Part shown: piece after piece, positions 34,202 through 43,289 of the stretch | How positions within the stretch are numbered: the first letter of the stretch is position 1 | How the letters are laid out: every line of letters starts with the position of its first letter | Source of the DNA: Methanimicrococcus sp034006575 | GTDB taxonomy: Archaea > Halobacteriota > Methanosarcinia > Methanosarcinales > Methanosarcinaceae | Direction: 5' to 3' | DNA: 64,000 nucleotides | Assembly: GCA_034006575.1 (NCBI GenBank) | Contig: JAVESN010000001.1 | Coordinates: forward strand, 1-64,000 | Made by a program: the position numbers and the translations under genes | The notes under the pieces: model-generated | Databases searched by the model: none | Seen by the model: only the letters and a program-made list of their open reading frames with translations | Told to the model about the DNA's origin: nothing

Positions 34202-34237
34202 TAAAAAAATATAAAAAAAGAAACGGGTTTTACCCGT
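34202..34237 (-). terminator. Hairpin terminator of argB
   Basis: On the minus strand a stem ACGGGT/ACCCGT (34223-34237) spans the argB stop and runs into a T-rich stretch. This is a compact intrinsic-type terminator. Just beyond it 'AAAAAACGGACGAT' is duplicated. Confidence 0.55.
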
Positions 34238-35135
34238 CATTTTCATCAAAAATCATGGTGCCGATTCCCGTATCTGTGAACAATTCGAGAAGGAGGGAAT
34301 GCGGTGTGCTTCCGTTGATAATATGAACACCCTCAACGCCGCTTTTGACGGCCACTTCGGCGCCTTTGATTTTTGGGATCATTCCGCCCGTGATGATTTC
34401 ATCTTTTATCAATCCGTCGATTTCGGAAAGTTTTATTTTTGAGATACGGCTATCGCTGTCTTTCATATCTCTTAAAACGCCGGAAATGTCGGTCATCATA
34501 ATGAGTTTTTTAGCGCCCAAAGCCGCCGCGATGTCGCCGGCGACCGTGTCGGCGTTAATATTGAGCGGGTGCCCGTTTTTATCAATCGCGATGGGAGAGA
34601 TGACCGGAATATATCTGTTCTCAATCATGATTCGCAGAAGGCGCGGGTTGATGATTTCGGTTTCCCCGACCCATCCGATATCGATGTCTTCTTCGTTTCC
34701 GTCCACGATGATTTTTTGACTTTTCTTTTTATTGGCCATAATCAAGTTGGCGTCAATGCCGTTTAACCCGATGCCTTTAGCACCGTGTTTGTTGATTAAA
34801 GAAACCATTTTCGTGTTGATGTTGCCGACCAAAACCATCGTGGCGATTTCAAGCGTGTCGTCGTCCGTGACCCGAAGCCCGCCGATAAATTTGGGTTTCA
34901 TTCCCATGCGCTCCATTTTATCATTGATTTCCGGTCCGCCGCCGTGAATGACAATCGGATTGATACCGACATAATGAAGCAAAACAATGTCTTGGATTAT
35001 TTTTTCCATAATCGTCGTGTCTTTCTCATGGTTTAACATAGCGTTTCCGCCGACTTTTATAACCATTGTCGTTTCCGAAAAATCTCGGATGTAGGGCAAT
35101 GATTCAATTAAAACATCTTCCAATTTCAATGCCAT
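34230..35135 (-). CDS. argB: Acetylglutamate kinase
   Basis: Phosphorylates N-acetylglutamate with ATP in arginine synthesis. The 301-residue protein has the amino-acid kinase fold: 'MVIKVGGNAML' near 24, 'PIVIHGGGPEINDKMERMG' near 60, 'GGLRVTDDDTLEIATMVLVGNINTKMV' near 85-111, 'NADTVAGDIAAALGAKKLIMMTDISGVLRD' near 193-222, and 'ITGGMIPKIKGAEVAVKSGVEGVHIING' near 247. All match ArgB. It is a single gene with its own hairpin terminator; upstream is a 750-base gap shared with the MC1 gene. Confidence 0.96.
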   Translation of the reverse strand: MALKLEDVLIESLPYIRDFSETTMVIKVGGNAMLNHEKDTTIMEKIIQDIVLLHYVGINPIVIHGGGPEINDKMERMGMKPKFIGGLRVTDDDTLEIATMVLVGNINTKMVSLINKHGAKGIGLNGIDANLIMANKKKSQKIIVDGNEEDIDIGWVGETEIINPRLLRIMIENRYIPVISPIAIDKNGHPLNINADTVAGDIAAALGAKKLIMMTDISGVLRDMKDSDSRISKIKLSEIDGLIKDEIITGGMIPKIKGAEVAVKSGVEGVHIINGSTPHSLLLELFTDTGIGTMIFDENDG

Positions 35136-35887
35136 TTTGTTTTCTTATCCTTTTATTGTTGGGTCCGTTTTTATTTATTCGTTTATATTTATTTTTGTTT
35201 TATAGTTTTACGGTTTCCGGTTTATGGTTTCCGGTTTATGGTTTCCGGTTTATGGTTTCCGGTTTATGGTTTCCGGTTTATGGTTTCCGGTTTATGGTTT
35301 CCGGTTTATGATTTCCGATTTATGATTTCCGATTTATGGTTTATCGCTTACGTTTTTATGGTATTATCGGTTCTGCAGATTATAATTTTATGATTTTGCG
35401 GACTCGTATTTTTTTCGGCCGTTTTTTCGGCCGTTTTTTCGTTTTCACGGAAGCAAATTTGTTTTTTTCGAGTTTGTTTGTTATGCCTTATGTATTTGTG
35501 TGTTTAAAAGTTTTGTTTTCTTTTTTTGACAAAATTATCGACAATTCACGAAGTCGGTTCTAAATCCGCGCGTTTTTTGGCCGTGCTCGTTCGATTGCGT
35601 TTTTGTTATTCTTTTTTTTCGAATGTTTTGCTACCTTTTGATATCATTTTTTCCTCTCTTCATGCCTCTTTTTTTATAAACGGTATCCGTCTCCTCTCTC
35701 CTCGTTTCCGTTTTTATATTTATTAGATACCAATGTATATAATTATCTTGGCTCCGATATTGTTAAATTTATTTCGTCGAATCGGTGTCCATAGCGTCAA
35801 TTTTTCGATAAAGTATTTATATGAGCTTCTACAATTGCTTCTTAGCAATACAGTATCGTATTATAGTTATTGCGAAAGGTGATTAAG
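35136..35887. other. 750-base gap with 14-base tandem repeat and divergent promoters
   Basis: No gene is seen. From about 35205 to 35345 GGTTTCCGGTTTAT repeats roughly ten times, the last copies decayed. Further on there are short duplications (TTTTTTCGGCCG near 35408-35435). TATA-like TATTTATATG at 35814-35823 lies about 70 bases before the MC1 start and is a good candidate promoter for that gene. Plus-strand frames inside the repeat array are artefacts of its period. Confidence 0.75.
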
Positions 35888-36178
35888 ATGGCAGAAACAA
35901 GAAACTTTGTTTTAAGAGATAAAAATGGTATCGAATCCGGTGTCTTTACCGGCAAACAACCCCGACAAGCCGCATTAAAAGTCGCAAACCGCGGCGCGGG
36001 CACAAAGAAAAAACCCGAAACCGTCATGCTCCGTGAAAGAGGAACTAAAAAAGTTCACGTCTTTAAAGCATGGAAAGAAACAGTCGACGCACCCAAAAAC
36101 AGACCCGCATGGATGCCCGCAAAAATCAACAAACCCTTTGTTGAGAAAGTCAAAATCGAAAAAATTGACGAAATTTAA
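35888..36178 (+). CDS. Chromosomal protein MC1
   Basis: A small basic DNA-bending protein that covers and kinks DNA, the main chromatin protein in Methanosarcina relatives. The 96-residue sequence aligns almost end to end with the Methanosarcina protein: 'TRNFVLRDKNGIESGVFTGKQPRQAALK' at the start, then 'RGTKKVHVFKAWKETVDAPKNRPAWMP' and 'INKPFVEKVKIEKI'. I start at the ATG at 35888, preceded by AAAGGTG. An upstream in-frame ATG at 35870 overlaps that ribosome site. Single gene with its own promoter. Confidence 0.97.
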   Translation: MAETRNFVLRDKNGIESGVFTGKQPRQAALKVANRGAGTKKKPETVMLRERGTKKVHVFKAWKETVDAPKNRPAWMPAKINKPFVEKVKIEKIDEI

Positions 36179-36679
36179 TTCTTATTTCCGTTTTTTTGTT
36201 ATACTCATAGGCAAAGCAACTTTTGCTTTGTCTGATCTTTTTTTAAATCCGTTCATCATTATTTTATCTGTTCGTTTTTATGATATTATCTCTCTGTTTT
36301 TATGATATTATCTCTCTGTTTTTATGATATTATTTGCCGCATCCGTCGTTTTATCCCTATTCGTTTTTCTATAATTTCATTTGTTTATTTTTCATTATTT
36401 TATTGTTTTTATTTTTCATGATTTTATTGTTCATTTTTTATGATATTATCATTTTTCGTTTTTCGTTTTGTCTTTTGAAAATCAAGCGCCGTTTCCGTTG
36501 TAGGGCGCGCCTTTATTGGGAGGCCGCCGCTTTTCTCCTTCTTGATAAATCCGGTTTTTACGGGTTGAATTAAATGAACAAAACCGCTTTAACAATATCA
36601 TTTTTATATCAACAGATATTTGTTAGCGGTATCATTCTGTAATTTTATTATACAAATTCGTTGTTGAGGTAAATAAAAA
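36179..36679. other. 500-base gap with 21-base repeat
   Basis: About three copies of TTTTATGATATTATCTCTCT plus one base lie at 36268-36335, with decayed 'TTTTATGATATTATC' copies to 36450. A TATA-like TTTTTATATC near 36601 could serve mptA. No gene is seen. Confidence 0.7.
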
Positions 36680-37633
36680 ATGTCAAAATGCCCGATTCTT
36701 CCGGATGTTCAGGCGAATCGTCCCAACGTTCCGATTAATCTGACGCGTGTCGGTGTGACCGATGTTAAAAAACTGATTGAAATCAAAAGAGAAAACAAAA
36801 GGCCGATTATTTTAATGTCCTCTTTTGATATTTTCGTCGATCTTCCTTCAGACCGGAAAGGCGCCAATCTCTCTCGAAACTTTGAAGCGATCGATGAGAT
36901 TTTAACGAATATTTCCAATTCTCCGGTTTATGAAATCGAGAATTTATGCGGCGACATCGCCGAAAATTTAATCGGCCGCCATGAATACGCCTCTCGCGCC
37001 GAAGTTCGCATGAAAAGCGAATACATGATTCGCCGAAAATCTCCCGCGACCGGCGTTGATTGTCAGCAATTCGTCGATATTTTCGCAGACGCCGTCGCCG
37101 AAAGAACGGAAGGCGCATGCGCCGTTCAAATTAAAAAATTAATCGGCGCCGAAGTGATGGGAATGACGGCGTGTCCGTGCGCGCAATCCATGATGCAGGA
37201 AGAGGCGGAGAACAAATTAAAAGAACTCGGCTTGGCGGATGACAAAATCGCGCTGTTTTTTGACGCCGTTCCGATGGCGACGCACAATCAGCGCGGCCGC
37301 GGAATCATATCCATCCAAACGCTGGACACGACCGGCGTTCGTTTGGAAAACATCATTCGAATCATCGAAGAGTCCATGAGCTCCAACGTTTATGAAATTC
37401 TTAAACGCGCCGATGAAAAGAAAGTCGTCGAAGAAGCGCACAAAAATCCGAAATTCGTCGAAGATTGTGTTCGAACGATGGCCAAAAAAGTGACCGAAAC
37501 CTTCCCGCAGCTCCCCGACGACGCCATCATTACGATTAAACAAATCAACGAAGAAAGCATTCACAAACACAACGCCTTTGCCGAACGCGTCGCCCGAATC
37601 GGCGACATTCGCTTTGAAATTAAGAACGGCTGA
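36680..37633 (+). CDS. mptA: GTP cyclohydrolase MptA
   Basis: The archaeal Fe(II)-dependent GTP cyclohydrolase that makes 7,8-dihydroneopterin 2',3'-cyclic phosphate, the first step to tetrahydromethanopterin. The 317-residue protein starts 'CPILPDVQANRPNVPINLTRVGVTDVKK'. Its FolE2-type block is 'SSFDIFVDLPSDRKGANLSRNFEAIDEIL', the metal site region 'MTACPCAQSMMQEEA' lies near 155 and 'FFDAVPMATHNQRGRG' near 193. Ends with 'NEESIHKHNAFAERVARIGDIRFE'. Length and motifs agree with MptA. Confidence 0.95.
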   Translation: MSKCPILPDVQANRPNVPINLTRVGVTDVKKLIEIKRENKRPIILMSSFDIFVDLPSDRKGANLSRNFEAIDEILTNISNSPVYEIENLCGDIAENLIGRHEYASRAEVRMKSEYMIRRKSPATGVDCQQFVDIFADAVAERTEGACAVQIKKLIGAEVMGMTACPCAQSMMQEEAENKLKELGLADDKIALFFDAVPMATHNQRGRGIISIQTLDTTGVRLENIIRIIEESMSSNVYEILKRADEKKVVEEAHKNPKFVEDCVRTMAKKVTETFPQLPDDAIITIKQINEESIHKHNAFAERVARIGDIRFEIKNG

Positions 37634-38015
37634 ACGGTCGATTTGTTCATTGACACTGTTATTGACATTGTTCATTGACATTGTTCTTGACATTGTTCTT
37701 GACACTGTATTGACACTGTTCTTGACATTGTTCTTGACGCTGTTATTGACATTCTTCATCGACACGGCCGGAATCGAGGAGGAAATATAATTCTCCTTTT
37801 TTTCTTTTTTTAAACACGTGCGATTAATTTGATAAAAATAAACCGCGCCAAACAGCAAAAACACCCGGCCGATTTAAGAAAGGAGAAAACTTCGACATAT
37901 CGTTGTTTTTTATATTCATTCACGTCATTCATTCACGTCATTCATTCACGTCATTCATTCAATTTTTCGTTGATTTAACAGAACGTTTTTATTCTTAGAA
38001 ACATTCAAATAAATC
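37634..38015. other. 380-base gap with two tandem repeats and a repeat core
   Basis: From about 37650 to 37760, TGACATTGTTCT and variants repeat seven or more times with a 15-base period. At 37912-37962 CATTCATTCACGT repeats four times (14-base period). Between them CCGCGCCAAACAGCAAAAAC near 37842-37861 matches the core of the dispersed repeat family. No gene is seen. Confidence 0.8.
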
Positions 38016-38330
38016 ATGGAAGAGCTCAAAGTTTTTGATATTCGCGGTTTGGAGATTAAAATCGACGATTATGTCAAATACATTAACACAGGAACCATCG
38101 GCAAAGTGACCGAAATCATGGAAGACGAGGAGGGCGTATGGGTTTTTTTAGATTCAACGGAGCTTTATTACAAAGTTGAACTTTTAGAACTCACCGATGA
38201 AGTCGTCAAAGAAGAAATCAAACGCAGAGACTTAGAAGCCGATATCGAAGAAAAGATTCGCATTCGAGAACAAGCCATCGAATCCCTTCAAAACATAGAA
38301 AGCAGAGACGCTCCCGGAGGCGCCGGTTAA
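38016..38330 (+). CDS. DUF2098 family protein
   Basis: A 104-residue archaeal protein of the DUF2098 family, common in methanogens and of unknown role. The conserved part is an SH3-like small beta domain: 'IDDYVKYINTGTIGKVTEI', 'GVWVFLDSTELYYKVELLEL'. A helical acidic tail follows. The fold with a 'VKYINTGTIGKV' core recalls RNA- or protein-binding barrels. Single gene followed by a hairpin terminator. Confidence 0.85.
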   Translation: MEELKVFDIRGLEIKIDDYVKYINTGTIGKVTEIMEDEEGVWVFLDSTELYYKVELLELTDEVVKEEIKRRDLEADIEEKIRIREQAIESLQNIESRDAPGGAG

Positions 38331-38355
38331 TTCCGCCGAAACGATCTCAAAAAGA

Positions 38356-38395
38356 ATGCCGCAACAGGCGGTATCTTTTTCATTTCTTTATTTTT
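38356..38395 (+). terminator. Hairpin terminator after DUF2098 gene
   Basis: ATGCCGC and GGCGGTAT-type arms around AACA (38356-38374) form a stem with one G-T pair, followed by T-rich DNA. It lies 25 bases past the stop. Confidence 0.55.
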
Positions 38396-38483
38396 TAATT
38401 GTCGTCTTATCTTGTCTTTTATTTCTTGCCGCCGCCACCGCCACCGACTTTTCGTTTCATTGACACTTTACATCGGGATTTAA

Positions 38484-39872
38484 ATGTCGCTTGCCGTTTC
38501 GATTCTTTTTTTCGTTTTGCTGTTGATTATTGTTCGAAAAATCGGCCCGTATCATTTTCCAATGTGGGCGTCCATGACGTTTGGCGCGCTCGCCGTTCTT
38601 TTGTTCAAACAAATCTCTTTTTCAGAGGCTTTTGACGCGATTTCATGGGACGTTATTTTCTTCCTCTTTGGAATGTTTGTCGTCGGCGCCGCCATTGATC
38701 TTTCGGGTATTTTAAACCGTTTTGTCTCAAAGAGCGTTGAAAAGTATCCGTCGGCAAATTCTTTTCTTTTCTTTTTCATTTTTTTTGCCGGATTTCTATC
38801 CGCTCTGCTCATGAATGACACCGTCGCCGTGATTCTCACGCCGTTTGCAATCCGTTGCGCCCGCCTTAACAAAATTCCGTCCAAAATTCTGCTGTTCGCG
38901 CTGGCGGCTTCCGTGACGACGGGATGTTTACTCTCCCCCGTCGGCGCGCCCCCAAACTTAATCATCGCAACGCACGCTTTTAACGGGTCGTTTATCCCGT
39001 TTTTCGTTTATTTGGCAGTTCCGGCCCTGTTGAGCCTTTTGGCTTTGTATTTTTATCTCAGGATGCGGATGAAATCCGACAAACGCAAAAATTTAAACAA
39101 AACCGATATTAACAAAACCAATAATTTAAACAAAACCGATATTAACAAAACCAATAATTTAAACAAAATCAATAATTTAAACAAAATCAATAATTTAAAC
39201 AAAACAGAATATATAAAATCAAATCCAAACGAAACGGATTATTTTTCTCCCTGCCCCGTTTTGGAAACCGAGAAAGACCCGGCTCTTTGCCGACTCACCC
39301 TTCTTTCACTTTCGCTCATCGTTCTTTTAATCTTATCTTCCGTCTTTTTCTCCCTCTTTTGGAAACCGATTCCGCTCGTTTTGATTTCCTTTGCCGGCGC
39401 TTTTTTGCTTTTGTTTTTTTCCAAAAGAAGAATGGAATTGCTTCAAAAAACAGATTGGAAAACGCTTTTGTTTTTCGTTTCCATGTTTGTTTTAATCAAA
39501 GCCGTCCACATAACCGGATTTTTCCAAAATCACATCCCGGAAAGCTTTGATTCGTCTCTTCCCGTTTTGTATTCCGTAAGCCTGATTCTCAGCCAATTCA
39601 TATCCAACGTGCCGTACGTTTCCTTAGCGCTCCCTTTTTTGGAAACGGCAGAGCCCGTATATTACATGACGTTGCTTGCCGGAAGCACGATTGCCGGCAA
39701 TTTGACAATATTTGGCGCGGCCAGCAACGTTATTATCATACAAAACGCCGAAAAATCCGGAGAAACGCTCACCTTCTTCGAGTTTTTTAAATTCGGGGCA
39801 CCGATTGTTTTGATTCAATCTTTTATATTTTTAAGTTGGTTGCTTTTCATTTTTATATTAAGAGCGGTTTGA
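38484..39872 (+). CDS. SLC13/ArsB-type anion permease with repeat insertion
   Basis: A membrane transporter of 462 residues with about eleven hydrophobic segments, of the ion transporter superfamily that includes ArsB, NhaD and SLC13 carriers. Conserved parts are 'FFLFGMFVVGAAIDLSG' near 55, 'SALLMNDTVAVILTPFAI' near 108 (the 'NDT' hairpin motif) and 'SPVGAPPNLIIATHA' near 150. 'SNVPYVSLALPFLE' lies near 370 and 'NLTIFGAASNVIIIQNA' near 410 as the second repeat. Residues about 203-250 are a hydrophilic loop built of 'NKTDINKTNNL' repeats. The solute cannot be told. Confidence 0.82.
   Translation: MSLAVSILFFVLLLIIVRKIGPYHFPMWASMTFGALAVLLFKQISFSEAFDAISWDVIFFLFGMFVVGAAIDLSGILNRFVSKSVEKYPSANSFLFFFIFFAGFLSALLMNDTVAVILTPFAIRCARLNKIPSKILLFALAASVTTGCLLSPVGAPPNLIIATHAFNGSFIPFFVYLAVPALLSLLALYFYLRMRMKSDKRKNLNKTDINKTNNLNKTDINKTNNLNKINNLNKINNLNKTEYIKSNPNETDYFSPCPVLETEKDPALCRLTLLSLSLIVLLILSSVFFSLFWKPIPLVLISFAGAFLLLFFSKRRMELLQKTDWKTLLFFVSMFVLIKAVHITGFFQNHIPESFDSSLPVLYSVSLILSQFISNVPYVSLALPFLETAEPVYYMTLLAGSTIAGNLTIFGAASNVIIIQNAEKSGETLTFFEFFKFGAPIVLIQSFIFLSWLLFIFILRAV
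39085..39212. repeat. In-frame tandem repeat in the permease loop
   Basis: Units of 15 and 30 bases (AATTTAAACAAAACCGATAT and relatives) repeat about seven times and encode an Asn/Lys-rich loop between transmembrane segments. Frame is kept throughout. Confidence 0.88.
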
Positions 39873-39937
39873 TTCGCGCAGCGTTAAACAACCGTTTCTC
39901 TCATCCCGATTTCTTGCTTTAAAAAGCGTTCGTTTTT

Positions 39938-41365
39938 TCACTCTTGCTTTTTATTTTGAAGCGCATGACGTTCTTTCATGATGCATTTCCCTCCGCGGCG
40001 ACCGCCGATCGGGTTTTTCGGGCACCCCAACGAATTCATACACCGCGCCATGACCGCCGCGCCGCGCGCAAGTCCGTCTTCGGCGAAAATAATTCTCTTT
40101 TCGGGCTCTTCTAATATCTTTTGCTCTTTTAATTTTTGAAAAGTCAATTCTTTTTTCATTCCCGAAATTCCGGCGCGACCGGTAATCCCGATGAGGGTTC
40201 CCTCTTTTAACAATTCTTCATCCCGAACACATTTGATTAGCAAAACCGCGATATCCGACATGACTTCATCCGCCAGGCGCGAAACGGCCGCCTTTCCCCC
40301 CTTTTCATAAATCTCTTTTCCAATCTCGGAAATCCTCTTTAAATCCGAACCGTCCTCCCCGACATCGCATCCGAAAAGAATCAAACCGTTTTCGGAATCG
40401 CTCGTTCTTTGAATATGAAACGGACCGAATCGCTTTCTATCCGCCGGGATTTTCATCACGGAAACGGATTTCATAATTTCATTTTTAGCATTTTTTAATT
40501 CCGTTTCCAATCCTTTCTCAAAAGTTTCATTCTCGGATGGAATAAATTCATAAGCGCTTTTTTTATCGTCGTCGATTTCTAAAACCAACGCGTCGGCCAC
40601 GGCGCCGGCATACCCGCAAAAATTGGCAATGGTTTGGGCGTACGGGCCGCTCTCATCCGAAATTCGTCCCGAAAGCGTCGTTCCCATATCAATCGCAACG
40701 CACGGATTTCTAAAATCAATACAGCTGTGTTTTGCGGCTTCTTTTAATCCGGCCAAAGCCAACTCCCCCTCCATCTCATTGGCAATCACGCCGTTCTTTA
40801 AACTCTCGGGAGGGCGGACGCTCGCAACGGCGCCGTCAAAATAGACGCATTCCAAATAAGAATGCGGTCTTAATAAATCCGGCATATTTTTCAAGCTTAA
40901 ATATCCGGTCATTTTCCGCGGCGGAAATCCGGCTTTTAAACAACCATCGGCCAACGCCAATATAATCATTTGAAGCTGCTCGCCCGTCTCAACGGTAACG
41001 CCGGTGGAACGGACCACGAAATGGACATCCTCTACGGTCAATCCCTTCTCATTCAGAGTTTGCTCAATCGTTTCTTTAACCAATTCCGACAACGTTTCTT
41101 TCGTCAATTCCGTTCCGCTCAACGTTTTTCCAAAAACCGCTGAAAGTTGACTCGGTTTTTGAATTTCCCGCGTCAAGCGGACATGTTTTCCGATGACTTC
41201 CGTCGTTCCGGTTTTCAAATCCGTGACCGTTAAAATACACTTTGTCGTCGTATTTCCGGCTTCAACGGACGCGACGACGAAAGAGGAATCGTTCAGTGTT
41301 GCTTTCTTTTGGTTGACTTCTTTGCCGAGAAATCGGCTTCCTGCAAATTCATATTCCTTTGACAT
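39938..41365 (-). CDS. mmp14: Methanogenesis marker protein 14 (ASKHA-like)
   Basis: One of the proteins found in nearly all methanogens, function unproven. The 475-residue product has the actin-like ATPase pattern: 'VVASVEAGNTTTKCILTVTDLKTGTTEVIGK' near 31-61 and 'CVAIDMGTTLSGRISD' near 220 as phosphate loops. 'LIGITGRAGISGMKK' near 404 and 'GLARGAAVMARCMNSLGCP' near the end complete it. The family may reactivate or load a cofactor-dependent enzyme; that is inference from ASKHA relatives. It is transcribed alone, divergent from gatCAB, and followed in the gap by a 9-base TTTTGATTA repeat. Confidence 0.9.
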   Translation of the reverse strand: MSKEYEFAGSRFLGKEVNQKKATLNDSSFVVASVEAGNTTTKCILTVTDLKTGTTEVIGKHVRLTREIQKPSQLSAVFGKTLSGTELTKETLSELVKETIEQTLNEKGLTVEDVHFVVRSTGVTVETGEQLQMIILALADGCLKAGFPPRKMTGYLSLKNMPDLLRPHSYLECVYFDGAVASVRPPESLKNGVIANEMEGELALAGLKEAAKHSCIDFRNPCVAIDMGTTLSGRISDESGPYAQTIANFCGYAGAVADALVLEIDDDKKSAYEFIPSENETFEKGLETELKNAKNEIMKSVSVMKIPADRKRFGPFHIQRTSDSENGLILFGCDVGEDGSDLKRISEIGKEIYEKGGKAAVSRLADEVMSDIAVLLIKCVRDEELLKEGTLIGITGRAGISGMKKELTFQKLKEQKILEEPEKRIIFAEDGLARGAAVMARCMNSLGCPKNPIGGRRGGKCIMKERHALQNKKQE

Positions 41366-41384
41366 TTTAATCCCCTTTTTTTGT

Positions 41385-41465
41385 TATTTTAAATATTTTG
41401 ATTATTTTGATTATTTTGATTATTTTAATTATTTTGAATATTTTAATTATTTTGATAGATTATTT
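41385..41465. repeat. TTTTGATTA-type short tandem repeat
   Basis: Seven or more copies of a 9- to 10-base unit (GATTATTTT and variants) fill the space between the divergent mmp14 and gatC genes. Confidence 0.85.
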
Positions 41466-41598
41466 TGTTATTTTGACAAAACCTTCATGATTTATAATCT
41501 ATTCTGTTTTTTAATTTTTTATTTCATAATGGTAGATTTTTTAAATAGGGTACACCGTTATAATCCGCATGAATATATTTGTGTTAAGGGGTAAATAA

Positions 41599-41880
41599 AT
41601 GATTCCGAATGAAAAAATAGCCGAAATCGCCTGGGCCGCGCGAATCGCGGTGGACGAAAAAGATCTTCCCGAATTTCAAAAAAAAATCAACGGCAAACTG
41701 GATTTTTATGCCGTCATTCAAGACGCACCGACAGAAAATGTTAAAAAAACAGTCAACCCGTCGCGTTTGAATACGGTTCTTCGAAAAGATATCGTTTCAC
41801 CGTCTATGAAAACGGAGGACGCTCTTAAAAACGCGCCGGAAGTTCATGAAACGTCTTTTAAAATTCCAAAGATATTATAA
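41599..41880 (+). CDS. gatC: Aspartyl/glutamyl-tRNA amidotransferase subunit C
   Basis: The small belt subunit that wraps GatA and GatB in the tRNA-dependent amidotransferase. The 93-residue protein has the family helix 'EKIAEIAWAARIAVDEKDLPEFQKKINGKLDFYAVIQD', then the extended 'NPSRLNTVLRKDIVSPSM' and 'LKNAPEVHETSFKIPKIL' ending, all typical. GGGG precedes the ATG. It is first of gatC-gatA-gatB, with about 40 bases to gatA. Confidence 0.93.
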   Translation: MIPNEKIAEIAWAARIAVDEKDLPEFQKKINGKLDFYAVIQDAPTENVKKTVNPSRLNTVLRKDIVSPSMKTEDALKNAPEVHETSFKIPKIL

Positions 41881-41918
41881 GATGTCGGCAAAAATTAAAT
41901 TTTATTTTGAGGGAAAAC

Positions 41919-43289
41919 ATGGTTCAAACAATTAAAGATTTTCAAGCCGCCGGGGAAAAAGCGGTGGCAAAAAGTCTGAATAAAATGAAAAAAGAAGACT
42001 TCGGAATTTTTGCAACGATTTGCGAAAATGCAAAACCCGTCGGCTCCGGCTCTTTATCCGGCGTTCCGATTGTCCTTTCCGACAACATTTCTTTAAAAGA
42101 TATTGAGACGACTTGCCGTTCTCAAATATTAAAAGGATACATTCCGCCCTTTGACGGAGCCGCCGTTGAAAAACTTAAAAACGCCGGCGCTGTTTTAATC
42201 GGTAAAACAAACATGGCGGAATTCGGCATTCTCGGCGCCGCAAGCACATGCGGTCCCGTTTCCAATCCGTTGGACAAAACGAAAAAAGGCGGACCGAGCG
42301 GATCGGCCGCCGCCGTATCTTCCGGAATCGTTCCGGCCGCCGTCTGTTCGGATGCCGGCGGTCTTTTAAGAGTTTCAGCGTCTTACTGCGGAACCGTTTC
42401 TTTTAAACCGAGTTACGGCGCCGTTTCCAGATACGGTTTGATTTATTACGCCGGCTCCTTGGAACAAATCGGCGTCACCGCGTCAACCGTCTCAGACGTT
42501 GTTGCCGTTTTAGACGTTCTTTCCGGACACGATGCGCGCGACACGACTTCGTTGCCGGAAAAAATCAATTACTCGGCGAAAATCAAATCCGGCGACAAAC
42601 CTTTAACCGGATTTAAAATCGGCATTCCGCTCGAATTCTTAGAAGATGTCGACACGAGTGTTTTAAGAACTTTTGAAGAATCCGTCGCCGTTTTTGAAAA
42701 ACTCGGCGCGGTTTGTGAAAAAATATCCTTAAAAACCGCTTCATGGATGCAGCCCGTTCACGACATTATCGCCGCGGGCGAAAGTTCGGCCATGCTTTCT
42801 CGGTACGACGGCACACGATTCGGGCCGCGCGCAAAAGCCGACAACTGGCATGACATGGTTGCCCAAACAAGAGCGCTTTTCGGTCCCGTGGTTCAAAGAC
42901 GAATCATGCTCGGCGTTCACTTGCTGACCACCGGGCAGTATCAGGATTATTATATGAAATCCCTTCAAATTCGAACATTGATTGTCGATGAATTCGATTC
43001 CGTTTTCAACAATTACGACCTCCTCATTTCTCCGACCACGAACACGGTCGCACCCGACTTAAACGGTGTTTGTGTCGGCGGATGCGGGTTTGAACTCAGC
43101 TCGTATTCGGCCGCGATGGCCGGAACCGATTTGGCGGGTCTGCCGGTCGCCACCGTTCCGTGCGGCAACATCGGACATCTTCCGGTCGGCCTTCAAATGA
43201 TGAGCGGTTATTTGATGGATGAAAACGTGATTGCCGCGGCGGACGCGTTTGAAAAGGCGATCGATTTCGTTCTTCCGGAGGCGGTTTGA
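41919..43289 (+). CDS. gatA: Amidotransferase subunit A with degenerate active site
   Basis: GatA normally hydrolyses glutamine to supply ammonia for converting Asp-tRNA(Asn) or Glu-tRNA(Gln). The 456-residue protein aligns over its whole length with archaeal GatA ('IETTCRSQILKGYIPPFDGAAVEKLKNAGAVLIGKTNMAEFG', 'SRYGLIYYAGSLEQIG', 'SSYSAAMAGTDLAGLPVATVPCG'). The Ser-cisSer-Lys triad does not survive, however. The Lys of 'KDNI' is Ser54 ('VLSDN'), the nucleophile of 'GGSIR' is Leu149 ('GGLLR'), and the 'GGSSGGS' loop is 'GGPSGS' (124-129), one residue shorter. The frame is clean. The subunit may be structural, with free ammonia as donor. Start at 41919 has GAGGG upstream. Confidence 0.9.
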   Translation: MVQTIKDFQAAGEKAVAKSLNKMKKEDFGIFATICENAKPVGSGSLSGVPIVLSDNISLKDIETTCRSQILKGYIPPFDGAAVEKLKNAGAVLIGKTNMAEFGILGAASTCGPVSNPLDKTKKGGPSGSAAAVSSGIVPAAVCSDAGGLLRVSASYCGTVSFKPSYGAVSRYGLIYYAGSLEQIGVTASTVSDVVAVLDVLSGHDARDTTSLPEKINYSAKIKSGDKPLTGFKIGIPLEFLEDVDTSVLRTFEESVAVFEKLGAVCEKISLKTASWMQPVHDIIAAGESSAMLSRYDGTRFGPRAKADNWHDMVAQTRALFGPVVQRRIMLGVHLLTTGQYQDYYMKSLQIRTLIVDEFDSVFNNYDLLISPTTNTVAPDLNGVCVGGCGFELSSYSAAMAGTDLAGLPVATVPCGNIGHLPVGLQMMSGYLMDENVIAAADAFEKAIDFVLPEAV

